A DNA stretch of 64,000 bases from Filosporella fistucella. Lineage: Eukaryota > Ascomycota > Leotiomycetes > Helotiales. Below the pieces are notes generated by a model that saw only the letters and a list, made by a program, of their open reading frames with translations, searched no databases and was not told where the DNA came from. Each line of letters begins with the position of its first letter. Position 1 is the stretch's first letter. The DNA is taken from assembly GCA_030077755.1 (NCBI GenBank), contig JAQJZZ010000012.1:1054001-1118000 (forward strand), in the 5' to 3' direction. Positions 46,067 through 57,243 of the stretch are shown piece after piece. The translations under genes were made by a program, and so were the position numbers.

Positions 46067-47397
46067 GGTGACCTAACTGCAAGGTTCCTTTCTATGCGTA
46101 ATCGACAAGCAGGATAAAAGACGAGGGATACCGTCTGAGATAAGTAGAAGCCCGACCCATCCATCCATCCCTTGGCAGAAAAGACACAACAGCTCGATCG
46201 TGCGGCGTGCAGTACAATCTCTGGCACCAACCAACAATACAGATTAAAGTCACTATATCACGGCACGACATCTTGCCCCCTCGGCTTGTGACACCCGATT
46301 GGTGATAATGTGCTCACAGAGTCCAACTGACCTCTATATTAATGTAGTCGGCATGCTGGAAGACCCGACGGAATCTGGGTGGACAATCTAGAACGTGGCA
46401 TGGTCGTATTGCAGCTGCACCGAGGAAGAAAACTGGGGAATGAAGCATGTTTCGATGCCGGATTCCTTTTTCAATGGACAATAGTCCAATTAGGCATGCC
46501 TAATCAGAAAGATCTCTTGAAAAGGAATGAACACAGCAGAAAGTTACGCCTCATCACTTGAGATTAAACAGTATCACCTCAGAAAACGGCCCAAGATAGA
46601 TGACGTTGAAGGCAAAAGACGGCTTGGTAAAATGCATCGCCGTAGAACTTCAGATGAAATTTTGATTATGAGTGCTTTGACAGCTATGAGTGATAGCATG
46701 ATTGACGTGGAAAGAAAAGTGTGGGGTCCCCGGTCCGACATTCTTAATTGCACTTCATATGCGGTTGAATGATGGCGAGAGGTCAGCAGATCAGCCGAGA
46801 GGGAAATTAGGTGAGATGAAAGGGGGAGAAACCGAGTTGGTCGGGATTTCAGTATATGACAAAGAAACATAGGATTGCCGGGATATGTCAAAGGCAAATA
46901 CCTGATCAAGCACGAGTCAATCCATCCATGGGTTGCCTATAAGGTATACCACCTCAGGCGTTCTGATTGTATCACGTGATACCCAGCTCTCACCTCAGGG
47001 AAAGACGGTGAATATAGAGTAGGATATATGTGCAGGATATATATACAGTCTGGAACAGAACGAGGAACAGAGGCGTCACCAACTGAACTCGGCATCAGGA
47101 GATGGCGTCCCCACTCCGATCGACAAGGGCAGATGATTCCATGGTAGTCGGTGATGATGCTCTTCCCCAGAACCAACATGCAATTTAGACCAACGAATCA
47201 AAAAATAAGGAATTGTACCGGCACTCAAGTTTCCCAGTGATTATAGACAAACGAAAGCCATTGTTACGCACTAGCGGCCACAAGAATACATCAATTCATT
47301 ACACCTAAAAAGTATAACAACATACAAATGGTATAAACACGCTCCTCGCAAAAATGGTATCAAAACACCTATCGCATCAATACCCAATGCTCTCCTA
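46067..47397. other. Intergenic, promoter of AA9 gene, no other gene seen
   Basis: About 1.3 kb between the AA9 start and the 3' end of the RA-PH gene. Short open frames look random. Confidence 0.4.
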
Positions 47398-49894
47398 CTA
47401 ATCATAATTTACCCTCCCCCTATTCATCATACTTCCTCCATTCAATCCTTTCCCGCTCGTTGCTGGTCTGATAGTTGTGTCTCGTCTAAACACATTATTG
47501 CGCGGTATTTCAGCCATAGGATCGTTCGGTGTAGTGGCTACTTCTACAAGTGGAAGGCCAGTCGGAGCAGCGACTCCATGACCTTTGCCAGTCTTGTCCC
47601 ATTGTGGTGCTTCTTTGAATTGGGGAGTGAAATCTAGAAGAGGCTTCGGCATACGCTGCGAAGGAGTGCGCTGAAGACCGGCAGAAGTTTCGGGACGGCG
47701 GGTTGTGCGTGTGGATTTCATTGATAAAGTACGATTATGGGTCGGACCGTTGAGAAGAGAAGGACCATCCATAAATGGTCCTGCCGCCTGCGTTGCTTCC
47801 CGGTCTTTCGCAATTTTCTGACGCTGAGAGTATGTGCGACCTAGAAGACCGGAAGAGGCGAACTCTTCTTCCGCTTCTGGAGGGAGACGGTAGGAGACTG
47901 GTGGAGGATGGCGCTTGCTCTCTCTTCGAGTATCGACTGGCGACAGTGAAACACTGTTGCGGAGATGGAAAGGTATTTGCCGTGGGCGATCCTCCTCTTC
48001 GGAATCGTAACTATCTCCGTCTGGAGAACCGAACCGGCCGAGATCTAACAAGGGCGTAAAAGAACCGATTGTGTAAGGATTTTCATCAACAGATAGCTTC
48101 ACAGTATGCGCTGGGCCACCTCTTGTGCCTGGTCGCCCTCGAGTCTCAGTGATCTCCATGAAATTCTTGCCGTTCTTGGTGCTGCCTTCGCCCATTCTAT
48201 TAACCAAATACCAACTGCGCCACGACTGCACAGCATCATAAAATTTGTTCGATAACTTGTCGTCATCTGTGCTGAAAAAGTGAACGAAGTTCTCGGTGCT
48301 GAGAAACATGGTGGTCTTTTGCTGACTTTTGACAGCATAACAATACTTCTTAGGTGGCTTTAGATTCTTCCGTGTCTGTTGAGGTGTTGGAGTGTATATG
48401 TCGAAGTCAGATAAATGACAAATACTCAAACAATCCTTATCCGACATTTTTGCTCCAGCTTTCTTGGAAGTGAACATTTGACCAGAAGAAAGTAAAGTTA
48501 TATAGCGTTTGTTCCACTTTCCTGGTTTTTGTGAGTGATACATATGTACGGTCACATCGGCTGGTGCATTTTTAGGAATACCAGATGACTCAAGATCTGT
48601 GTCATAATTTGGAGAATCAGAATTTTGTATGAGGAAGGAATTTTGTGTGTCTCGATCCCATGAATTCATTATATCCCGTATATGTTCGTATCTTCGGACG
48701 CGACGTTCCAGGCCGAGTTGTGTATAGGATTCGATGAGAATCGCAGCGGAAGGTGTAATGTTTTGGGTCATGACATTTGCAGCTGAATAAACAATATCGA
48801 CAGGCGTAGTTTCAGGAGTTATGGGAAGGTTGATTGAGGACTGTTTGCATCGAATGAGGACTCGCTGTCATTGTGTTAGTAGTGTCCATATCGTATGCGT
48901 AAGCACTTACTCGTTCTCCGGCATTCGATGCTGAAATCGGCGCATCAGTTTGAGGCACAATTCCACCTCCACCTTGCTCAATTGCTTGAGGCGGTGGGTC
49001 CCTACTCTTTGTGTGGGATACTGGTGGTCCAGAGCCATTTACGCTGATACCACCACTGCCATGAGCACTTCCAGACGAAGTCGTCGGTGGAGAAGATCTT
49101 GTGGCAGCCCGTTTCCGCGAGAAGAAGGCAAATTTATCCTTTGGGCTCTTGAGCGATGTGACTGGTTTGGCAGCATCCAATTCTGCCTGCAGTCTCTCCA
49201 AATCCTTCTTCTTTTGCTCCGCCAATATTCTGGCAGCCTCCTCCTCAGCGAGTCTTATATTCTCCTCCTCTTGTTGTTGCTTTTGACGCAAACGATCTTG
49301 CTCAGCCTTGGCCTCGCGAACCTTCCGCTCTTGCAGAGCTCTTGCCTCCTTGGCCTTACGATATTCCTCTGCTTGTGCCTCTCTAGCTTTTCGATCCTGT
49401 TGCGCCTTCTCTTCTTGAGCTCTGCGCTCTTGCTCCGCTTGTCTTTCTCGTGCTCTGGCAGCTTTTGCTTCCCTTTCCTGGAACTCCTTCACCTTGCGCC
49501 TCAACCGCTCATTTTCGGTCTCACGCGGACGCCCTTGAGGCTGCGGATTCGCTGGGAAGGTAAAGTCGCGCGGCGATGAATGAGGTGACGACCTGTTGGG
49601 CAGAGGTTCCGTAACAATTCTCTTAGGAACTCTTGCAGAAGGATTGATCGTTTGCTGTGCTCGTGGAAGGGTAGGTACAGGGACTTCAGGAATTGGAGGG
49701 CTCGCGACACGCTCCTTTGGAACAACCCTCGACCTACGATATCTCGACATACTCTTTGTGCGCTGCATGTTGTCTTCCTGCTCTTTTTGCGCCTGCTGAA
49801 TAGGCTCCGCGCCATGCCTTTGGGGATCTCTCACGGACCTATATCTCGAATATTTGAGTGGCGGGGTCGATTCGACGCCATTTTCATCCGACAT
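47398..49894 (-). CDS. RA-PH domain protein with coiled coil
   Basis: Two exons on the minus strand: 49894-48911 and 48864-47398, giving 816 aa. The 46-nt intron has a perfect TACTAAC branch site. The first 120 residues are Pro/Arg-rich and disordered. Residues about 125-242 are a charged coiled coil (ARERQAEQERRAQEEKAQQD and similar). Just after the intron a Ras-association domain starts (RVLIRCKQSSINLPITPETT). A PH domain follows from about residue 430 (GKWNKRYITLLSSGQMFTSK, to AVQSWRSWYLVNRM). The C-terminus is long and disordered. RA followed by PH is the arrangement of animal Grb7/RIAM-type adaptors. A Ras/Rho-dependent scaffold at the plasma membrane, perhaps for polarity, is the likely role. 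Confidence 0.85.
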
Positions 49895-50822
49895 CTTGGA
49901 CCCCTATGTTCAAATCATAAATATTGCGCAGCAGTCTGATGATGATGTTGTCGGACTGGTACCAAATGGTTCATGGTAGGAATAAGTATGAGGAGTTGCA
50001 GCGGAAAAAGGAGCAAAAATAACGAGGGGTGAGATCTCGTAAGAAGCAACAGGGGTTTAATCTCCTTGCGGCCATTCGCGTTGAGACCTCCTGTCGTGTC
50101 CCCCTCAGTGTAATTTTAATTTTAGCATTCTTCAGATCTTAGCGCCAACTTTGATGATCTCCCGGACTAAAAGTGCGGAGAACAGCCTTATGTGATGAGA
50201 TCCTGGAAATGCAATTTACAGATCCTATAAAAGGATAGAATCTCTCATCTTGCATGAAAGCATTTGAAGCATTGAGTGACTATTTCCACCTTGTCATGCC
50301 ATTTTCAGCTGATCGTGTGCCTCGTTTACGGAAAGGGGTAATACGAAGAGCACGACAGCAGCACCGCCTAAGAGCCATGTGGAGAAGTCGGTGTGAATAA
50401 AATTACGATCATGGCTTTCACATTCCAGACAACACGTTCAGCAATTGTGGCTCTATCAATCGCTATGCTTTTTGGTGTTCATAGATAGAGGGGAATATCT
50501 TCAAGTCAAGGTCTCATCGAAGTTTCTCTGCGCCAACTTTCAAGAGACTAGATCATAAGCAACGTGGTAATTGCAAGTCATTGGGATTCATCTATTGGAG
50601 TATCTCAGCCATTGAAGAATAAATCTTCCAGCCTGCGGTGAAGAAGCTGTTGAACCATAGGAGAAGTCTCATAGAATGGGTTTCACCAGCAAGTCAAATA
50701 TCAAGCCAGCGCAATCACTCTGCACCTCTTATCAGATGAGCTGCAAATACGATCCAGATGAGAGACATACAGCCGCCCTCACGATCTCGGTACCCCCACG
50801 GTATGTCCTATCTTACACATAT
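49895..50822. other. Intergenic, nothing recognised
   Basis: About 0.9 kb holding the promoter of the RA-PH gene and the 3' end of the reductase gene (both minus). No repeat or RNA is recognised. Confidence 0.4.
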
Positions 50823-51917
50823 CTACTTTCGGAACGCCCTCACGTCTCTCCTCCACCAGCCTTTGAAGTCTTGTGTCCAAATTGGAATCTCCAGGTCTTT
50901 CAAAGCCTGGCTCGACAGGTGGCAATCATATGGCCTCTGCACCGAAGCATTTGGATCATTGCCCTCAGTATTTGGCTTGATGGCATCAATAGGCAATCCC
51001 ATGATCTCTCCAAACAGCTCGCAGATCTCGTACTTTGTGAATTTGTCTTCGGAAGAGAACTGTAGGATGGTAGGCAAAGAAGATTTCGTTTCTGCACAGA
51101 GATACTTGGTTGTTACGTCTGCAACAGAACTTAGTGGCAGTACGAGAACGGGTTTAACACGGACCTTGACAAACTCTAGCAACATCTTCCGTGTTTGTCG
51201 GATACCTGATTGCCCAGTGATCCATCTTGATATCGGCATCTTTCTCTTGTGCCTTCCAAACAGTATCCATAAGCACATTTACAGCACTCTCCTTGTTTTC
51301 CTGCACATCGCCGTACAAGACGGGAACCCTCAGCACTACTCCCCAGCCCTGTTTCCCAACAGCTTCATATTCCTTCAGCACAGCCTTCTCACCCTCCAGT
51401 TTTGTCTCGCCATATAAATTCGGGGGTTTTGGTGTGCTGTCCACTTGGTATGGCGCATCACCCTCTGTGCCTGGGAAAACGTAGTCGGTGGAAATATAGA
51501 TGAGGAAGATATCATTTGCAGCGCAAAGTTTGGCTAAAGAGGCAGATGCTGCGATATTGAGAGCCCGCGTGCCTTCGGGGTCACTATCACATTTATCGGG
51601 GAAGCGATTGGCAGCACCTGTGATGTCAGCGATTCAATATTCGTAGACAGCCGTTGGCAGACTCACAATGGATGACAACTTGTGGTCTTCACGTTCTCTG
51701 CTCAGCACTAATTCTGAATATGTAGACAGACTTACTTGATCTCCTCGAGAGTCTTTGTGACGTCTGCCTCGGAGCTGAGGTCAAGCTTCAGAATGGTCGG
51801 CGGCGATGCGCGAGTGAAGCCTGTGCCTTTGACATCCCATCCTGATCCATCGAAGGCTTTGACGACTTGTCTGCCCAAGAGACCTGTTGCGCCCGTAATG
51901 AGAGCTGTCTTTGCCAT
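50823..51917 (-). CDS. NAD(P)-binding reductase, MAT2B/RmlD-like, with a 20-nt exon
   Basis: Four exons on the minus strand: 51917-51736, 51686-51667, 51617-51165, 51118-50823, giving 316 aa. Exon 2 is only 20 nt; it yields the strand KPQVVIHC and is needed to join EI-K and CAANRFPD in frame. Extended short-chain dehydrogenase signs: ALITGATGLLGRQVVKAF (Rossmann), CAANRFPDKCDSDP, IYISTDYVFPGTEG and YGETKLEGEKAV (Tyr-x3-Lys). The sequence resembles the regulatory beta subunit of methionine adenosyltransferase and dTDP-4-dehydrorhamnose reductases. Whether it regulates S-adenosylmethionine synthesis or reduces a sugar nucleotide cannot be decided here. Confidence 0.88.
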
Positions 51918-52163
51918 CGTTGTGGTTGTGATCAAGGATAAAATTTGAAGTTTACGGGAGACTAAACCCACCACAGACGACTTGGCCGAGGAAACCTCGT
52001 TGATCTGTTTACTTGGGCATTCAAGACGCGTAGATCGACGTGTTTCCTGTAGGCCGGGTGGGACTATGCAGCATGAAGATCTGTGATTAGCATCCTTTTC
52101 CTCAGAATCTTGAGGCTAAAGCTGGAATAATGTGCGCGCTGCTGCCATCTGGCTCTTAGCCAG

Positions 52164-52270
52164 GCAGCCTAGGATACTATCCGCAGTGCAAAAACATCTT
52201 AAATTGAAATGTTGTATTCCAAAAATTCCTTCGCCGAGTGAGGCCCACGAAGAGTAGTCTGTTACGGTTC
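52164..52270 (+). repeat. Direct repeat, copy 1
   Basis: About 107 bp, roughly 80% identical by eye to 52323-52430, including the shared words GGTTGTATTCCAAA (here GTTGTATTCCAAA), CGCCGAG and ACGAAGAGT. Several differences are C/T and G/A transitions. Confidence 0.6.
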
Positions 52271-52322
52271 TCGCAAGGTGTTCTCTCTTTAATCTTTCTC
52301 CGCTTCCAATTCTTCTTCGCGA

Positions 52323-52430
52323 CAGCCTCAAGAGACCATCCGCAATGAAAAATATCTCAAATTGAGAGGTTGTATTCCAAAGATTCCTCCGCCGAGCGAA
52401 CCCAACGAAGAGTGGTCATGGTTATAGTTT
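52323..52430 (+). repeat. Direct repeat, copy 2
   Basis: The second copy, about 159 bp downstream of copy 1 in the same orientation. The gap of about 50 bp between copies has no repeat of its own. Confidence 0.6.
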
Positions 52431-54814
52431 TCAACTAGCAAAAACGCAATCTCGGACGAATCCTCACTGATATGCGTAAAACCCATGCACTAAGATGAAG
52501 AAAAAAGAAGAGATACCCAAGGGAGAGCGAAAGCTTTTAAACCTGCGGATCGCGCTAAACGAGATCGGGTCCGTGCTAGTTCAATCACATGATCTGCTGC
52601 AAACAGAGCAAACAGGCCGCTTTCAGCCTCACCAGGGGGACGCTTGAAGAGAATAAAACTAGGCTGCGCCTGATTATGCTCTTCAAGCTTGCCCTTCTAC
52701 CTTGATACGACTTCACTTTCGATGGAGGCCAACTTAGAATTAGCACATCCTTTCGAATTAATGGTGTACATTCGAGTCCGAACACGATTTCATTCCAAAT
52801 TACCTCTCGCGTTCTCCCTTTCAGATATTGGATCGTTCTCAACAGTTTGGGATTGTCTCTTCAATAGACAGGAGCACATGCTGCCGTCACTATTGCGCAG
52901 AGCCTGTTGATCTCACTCTCATACCATCGCAGGTCTCCCTTGCAGAGATTAAGCCAAGTAACCTGCCAAGCAGGTAATGACATATTTTCAGTTCTTGAAA
53001 ACTTCTCGAATTCCTCGACGAATGTTTGTTTTTCGCACATTTGAGGTACCGTGTTTCATCATCGTACTTCTATATTTCGATCGACAACTCAGTTATTGTT
53101 TACATGCTTTGCATTTCATAGGGTCTATTGAGCGAAGTGCGATCAGTGTATTTATATGGCTCTAACTAGCTTCAGTTTTTTGGCTTCAAAATCTATATTC
53201 CATGCTCCTGGCGAGAAGTAAATCATGTACGTAGTCACCAACACCAACCCGGGAAGTCATCCTGCGGCTCATGATTATGTAGAGCCATGGCCCGCATCCA
53301 ACTTAAATACATTGTGTCTGGAATCGTCCGGCTCACATCCCGGAATTGATTTTGTAGAACATAATCTGCATATGAAATTCTACCGACTTAGATGGACTCA
53401 GATAGGCAAGCCGATTCGACAATTCCATCTTATCAGGTTGTGTCATCCCAGATATATTCCTTGCACAACTTTCTCGCCAGCTTTAAAGCCTAAACTCAGG
53501 AGGGATAGCTTGGATGACTAGGACGGCTGATCGTGAAATACAATGTCATAAGCAAGTACCGTATTTCAGAACCAAACCACAACTATTTTACGAACCCTTT
53601 TGGATATTTCAACGTAATCGTGTCTTGTGCTTTGATTCTTATTAAAGTTCTTAAACTTTCTCGTCTATTGCCCTAAAAATCCAATACGACTTTCAGTCGT
53701 ATATATGTTTCGCAATAGCACGGGCAGCGGATCATGTATGGATGAGCCAACGGATATCCCGTGGATCCAATAGCATATACGGATAAGAATTCGCCCTTTT
53801 TGGATCTGATGGTTATAGATCAGGGCTTCCATTGATCCATTGGGTCCATACCGATCCCATCGAACTATACAGGCTTTTCTGTCATTAATAGTCTATGTAA
53901 AGCGGTGTCCTTAGATATATATATCTCCATTCAATCACGATTAAATTACTTCCAAGATCAGATTTACATGGAATTCTTTAGTGCATAATTTCCAAGCTTT
54001 CTACATTTTATACTACTAAATTAGATCAGCATGGATTGACCGGTCAACCCGAGAGATCCATGGGTTATAGCTCCAAAAGATGGATCGGACCTGGATCCAT
54101 TTCACTTCATTTGCTTTGGCTTCAGTACTAAATGCTATCATGTTCACGTAATAGTGACCCTCGTGAAGTGACCGCAGTGCTAGCCTCTTGTAGCACTTTC
54201 CCAGATGAAGAAGGAGCGACTCTTCTGCGATAGGGATAGAGGGGTATACATCAGATCGAAATCATCTTGAATCTTCATCACTTTATCAAAACGTGTCAAT
54301 TGGGCTGTACGACGTCGAAGCCAGTGATTTCAGGGCAGGCAACACACGTGTTAGATGGATTTTGACGTGAATCGGAATCCGATGCACCTGTAGGACCCTT
54401 GATCTCTATCCTATCCAATAATTAACGAATCCGATAGATAGAAGATTAAGGCAAATCTAGCTAAGCCATCTAAATCCAAGGACCAAGGACAAAAAAGCAC
54501 GCGACAATAGGAGAATTGGCGCTTAGTGACTGCATCTGGCTCAGACTGTCCAGAGGGTGCTCATAGCACCAAGACTTAGCTGATAGCAGGGTCAACGTGG
54601 TTCAGTGGTAGGACGGGTAAAGGTCAGCCTGTGTTTTCAACTTTCAAATTTTATTATGCACCCGACTAAAAGGATGAAGAATATAACAATTCAATTCTAC
54701 CCGCTAGAAAACAACAAATTCCAACGTAGATCGAGGTTTGTAAGCAAAAAGAGGGACATTAATAGTGTTTGATTGTGCTGCTCCAAGCTTAGAAGCAGTT
54801 TTACTACCAATCTC

Positions 54815-56206
54815 CTAGGGAGTGGTAAGATCAATGCTGACAGTTGACTTAGCAGCGGCTCTAGTTTTGGGTCCCTCGGGAGTGGTAAGATCGATATCAT
54901 TTGTTCTCTTGGCTGGAAATGGTGTGTTCTTAGCTTTCTCGGTCCTCTTCCTCTTCCTATCCTCTCTTTTCGATTTCTGGTCATATTCCAACATGAGCCA
55001 CTTCAGCTGTGGGGTGCTAATATGCCTGTATAGATCATCATCTAAATTTCTCGTCTCTGCTTCGTAAAGCATCTGTTCTCTTGTCCAGCTCATGTATTTT
55101 CCGGGAACAAGACTCTCAGCTAGAGCAGCCAGATCCGGTGACCATTTCTGAAAACCATCTCTGCTCTTTCTATATCTACCAGCAGGCATCTGTACCCATG
55201 ACCCATCTTCCTTCCTTTCGATCCCACAATACGCATCTTCATACCACACTGGAACTTCATCGTCAGCTACAAGATCAAGCTTTTGTCTGAGTAGTTCATG
55301 TGCCATACGTCGTCGCTTTATAGGTATTTCTTTTCTGACGTCGTAAGATGTCGATAACAAAGGATATCCGAATGCTACACTCCATGCATGAGTAGCCGTA
55401 CACGGAACGCAATGAAGGGAACTTCCGGGTTGTCGCGGACATGAGTTGACTCTGAAGCTCCATTCTTCCTGTATAAAGTCACCGCCAATCTCATACTTGA
55501 TATACTCGAACGCTTTGAGAATCCATCTTTCCCAACGTCCGCCAAGCGGATATAAGCTATCGAAATACTCCACAGTCTTGTTTATAGGTGAGATAACCAG
55601 CATTATTTGGTGTCCAATTGGAGATGATCGCTCAGTCGTCATGGGAATGAACATGTGTTCAATATACTTGAACCACTTCCTCATTCCTCCATCTTTCAAC
55701 TGTGGATACAGCTCCTTCCAGCGCTGTGAGCAAGAAGGTGGCCCACAAGTGCCATCTGAACGATTTTGATCGTTCCTAAAGGCCCAACCAAACCAGTCAT
55801 TGCCGAATATATGAGTGGGAACACACTTCGGCGATGCGAGTCGACCTGAGGTTGTTGTACTCTCAAGTCCCAGGTCTATACTTCTAAGCCAGTTTGACCT
55901 TGAATCCACTCGGGCGTCACAAGTACTGCATATTAAGTCAAGGTAGTATTCCAAAACATGAGTCGTGCATGAGTCAAACGTTCTGTTGACTAACTGGCTT
56001 ATGTACTTTAGCTCAATCTTTTCTGTGCGTGAGAAATTTTCCTTCTGTCGAATTGGAACTTCTGGCCCGAATTTCCCATCGCGCGGTTCTGGCACCCTCT
56101 TGACAAGCCATGAAACACTAGCTTCGATATCCTTGGTTGGAGCCTTAAACTGGCGGAAAAACCCCGGCTGGGTTGGTGTCTTTTCCCCCAAATCTCTTGA
56201 TGGCAT
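54815..56206 (-). CDS. Ulp1-like (C48) cysteine protease with two SIM-like motifs
   Basis: Single exon on the minus strand, 463 aa. The protease core shows the C48 spacing: His199 in IGHQIMLVISPINK, Asp216 in TVEYFDSLYP (17 apart, as in yeast Ulp1), Gln259 in CPRQPGSS and a nucleophile Cys266 in SLHCVPCTATHAW. One residue more separates Gln and Cys than in Ulp1, and the usual Asp before Cys is His. Upstream parts include three CxxC-type Cys pairs. Near the end are a basic cluster (KREDRKRKRTEKAK, likely nuclear) and two SUMO-interaction-like cores, DIDLTTP (437-443) and SIDLTTP (457-463), the last seven residues. It may cleave SUMO or a related modifier; activity is inferred. Confidence 0.78.
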   Translation of the reverse strand: MPSRDLGEKTPTQPGFFRQFKAPTKDIEASVSWLVKRVPEPRDGKFGPEVPIRQKENFSRTEKIELKYISQLVNRTFDSCTTHVLEYYLDLICSTCDARVDSRSNWLRSIDLGLESTTTSGRLASPKCVPTHIFGNDWFGWAFRNDQNRSDGTCGPPSCSQRWKELYPQLKDGGMRKWFKYIEHMFIPMTTERSSPIGHQIMLVISPINKTVEYFDSLYPLGGRWERWILKAFEYIKYEIGGDFIQEEWSFRVNSCPRQPGSSLHCVPCTATHAWSVAFGYPLLSTSYDVRKEIPIKRRRMAHELLRQKLDLVADDEVPVWYEDAYCGIERKEDGSWVQMPAGRYRKSRDGFQKWSPDLAALAESLVPGKYMSWTREQMLYEAETRNLDDDLYRHISTPQLKWLMLEYDQKSKREDRKRKRTEKAKNTPFPAKRTNDIDLTTPEGPKTRAAAKSTVSIDLTTP

Positions 56207-57243
56207 TGTCTCAGAATTGTATATAGTGCGACTTAAAGATGTGAAAGAGGATTCGTGATGTGATGTGTGACTTCACTTAGCTTTCTTAATTATATACGTT
56301 GCTTAATGTATAATGAGTATAAAGGGAGCTTGATTTCCGAGAGCAGCTGCTCTTCGAAGGAAGGGAGTGAACAAAATGCTTTGTTTGCAGATTATCCGGT
56401 TCGAGTACATTGTCCACATCAGACTCGTTACGACCCTGGAAATCCTGGTGTCTCTTTATTGAAATCATTATTGCTTCATGCCAGCGAGATAATTCATTGG
56501 GTTTTCAAACTGTCTGTGACATCTTCTGTGTTCTGTTTTCCTTTGGCCTACTTGGTTATTTTTTGTCTCTTCTCCCATTTATCTTATGCAACCCCCTTTT
56601 TAAGCGAGCCCCACTATCCTTGTACACAAAGTAAAAAGTACTTGGGCAAGTTCTCTAGAAAAGGTAGGGCGACCATACAATTGCACACGAAGTGTATAGC
56701 CGAGTGGAAATCCAATAGCAAACTTTCACACCCTATGTTGTTCTTGATATATGTGAAGATTGGACAATCCTAACCTCATAATACTCATGGTGTGGAGAAT
56801 TCGGAATACAGGGTCTGAGGTACACAGCAAAATAAGTGGGATTGCATCCAGCGTGTTTGCCCTCTTTCCGTAAAACATCAACAGGGCTCTCTGTTCCCAC
56901 CGTTGAATTCCTCTATTTCAGTTCACCGCCAGCGCCATAGACCGATAATGAAGTGGGCTCAATTTTAAAGTTTTCATTCAACGCTTTTGTATAGTAAAGG
57001 ACCGCCTCCTTCCCTCGATCACACCACCCCAAAGGTTGAATGGTAATCAAGGAGCAACACAGTCGATAATCTATCGTGAAACCATCGCAAGCTCGTAGAA
57101 ACCACCGCTTCAGCCCCCAGAACAATGTGACCACGAACTTAATCCATCAGTCTATTTTCCCCGTCTAGCCCCCAGTCTGATCACACATTGTATTATTCGT
57201 GAAAGTCCCTCACACCATCGGCATTAAATCGCTCGCAAAGCAT
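56207..57243. other. Intergenic, nothing accepted
   Basis: About 1 kb between two minus-strand genes. A 168-codon plus-strand frame (56267-56773) is hydrophobic and Cys/Ser-rich but shows no family pattern. Confidence 0.4.

Larger units (their letters stand above)
51918..54814. other. Gene-poor region of 2.9 kb
   Basis: No protein gene is supported. It holds a diverged direct repeat (52164-52270 and 52323-52430), a patch enriched in GGATCC-type words (about 53735-54110), and an A-box-like tRNA half near 54595. The region may be a decayed insertion, but I found no terminal repeats. Confidence 0.45.

Noticed and set aside
54593..54640. tRNA-like A box (GTTCAGTGGTAGGAC)
   Set aside because: No B box or T-arm follows; only a half-tRNA-like word.
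54697..54984. 95-codon minus-strand frame overlapping the Ulp1-like gene
   Set aside because: Shadow frame of the Ulp1-like gene; Leu-rich through codon bias.
56267..56773. 168-codon plus-strand frame
   Set aside because: Hydrophobic and Cys/Ser-rich without a family pattern; lies between two tandem minus-strand genes.
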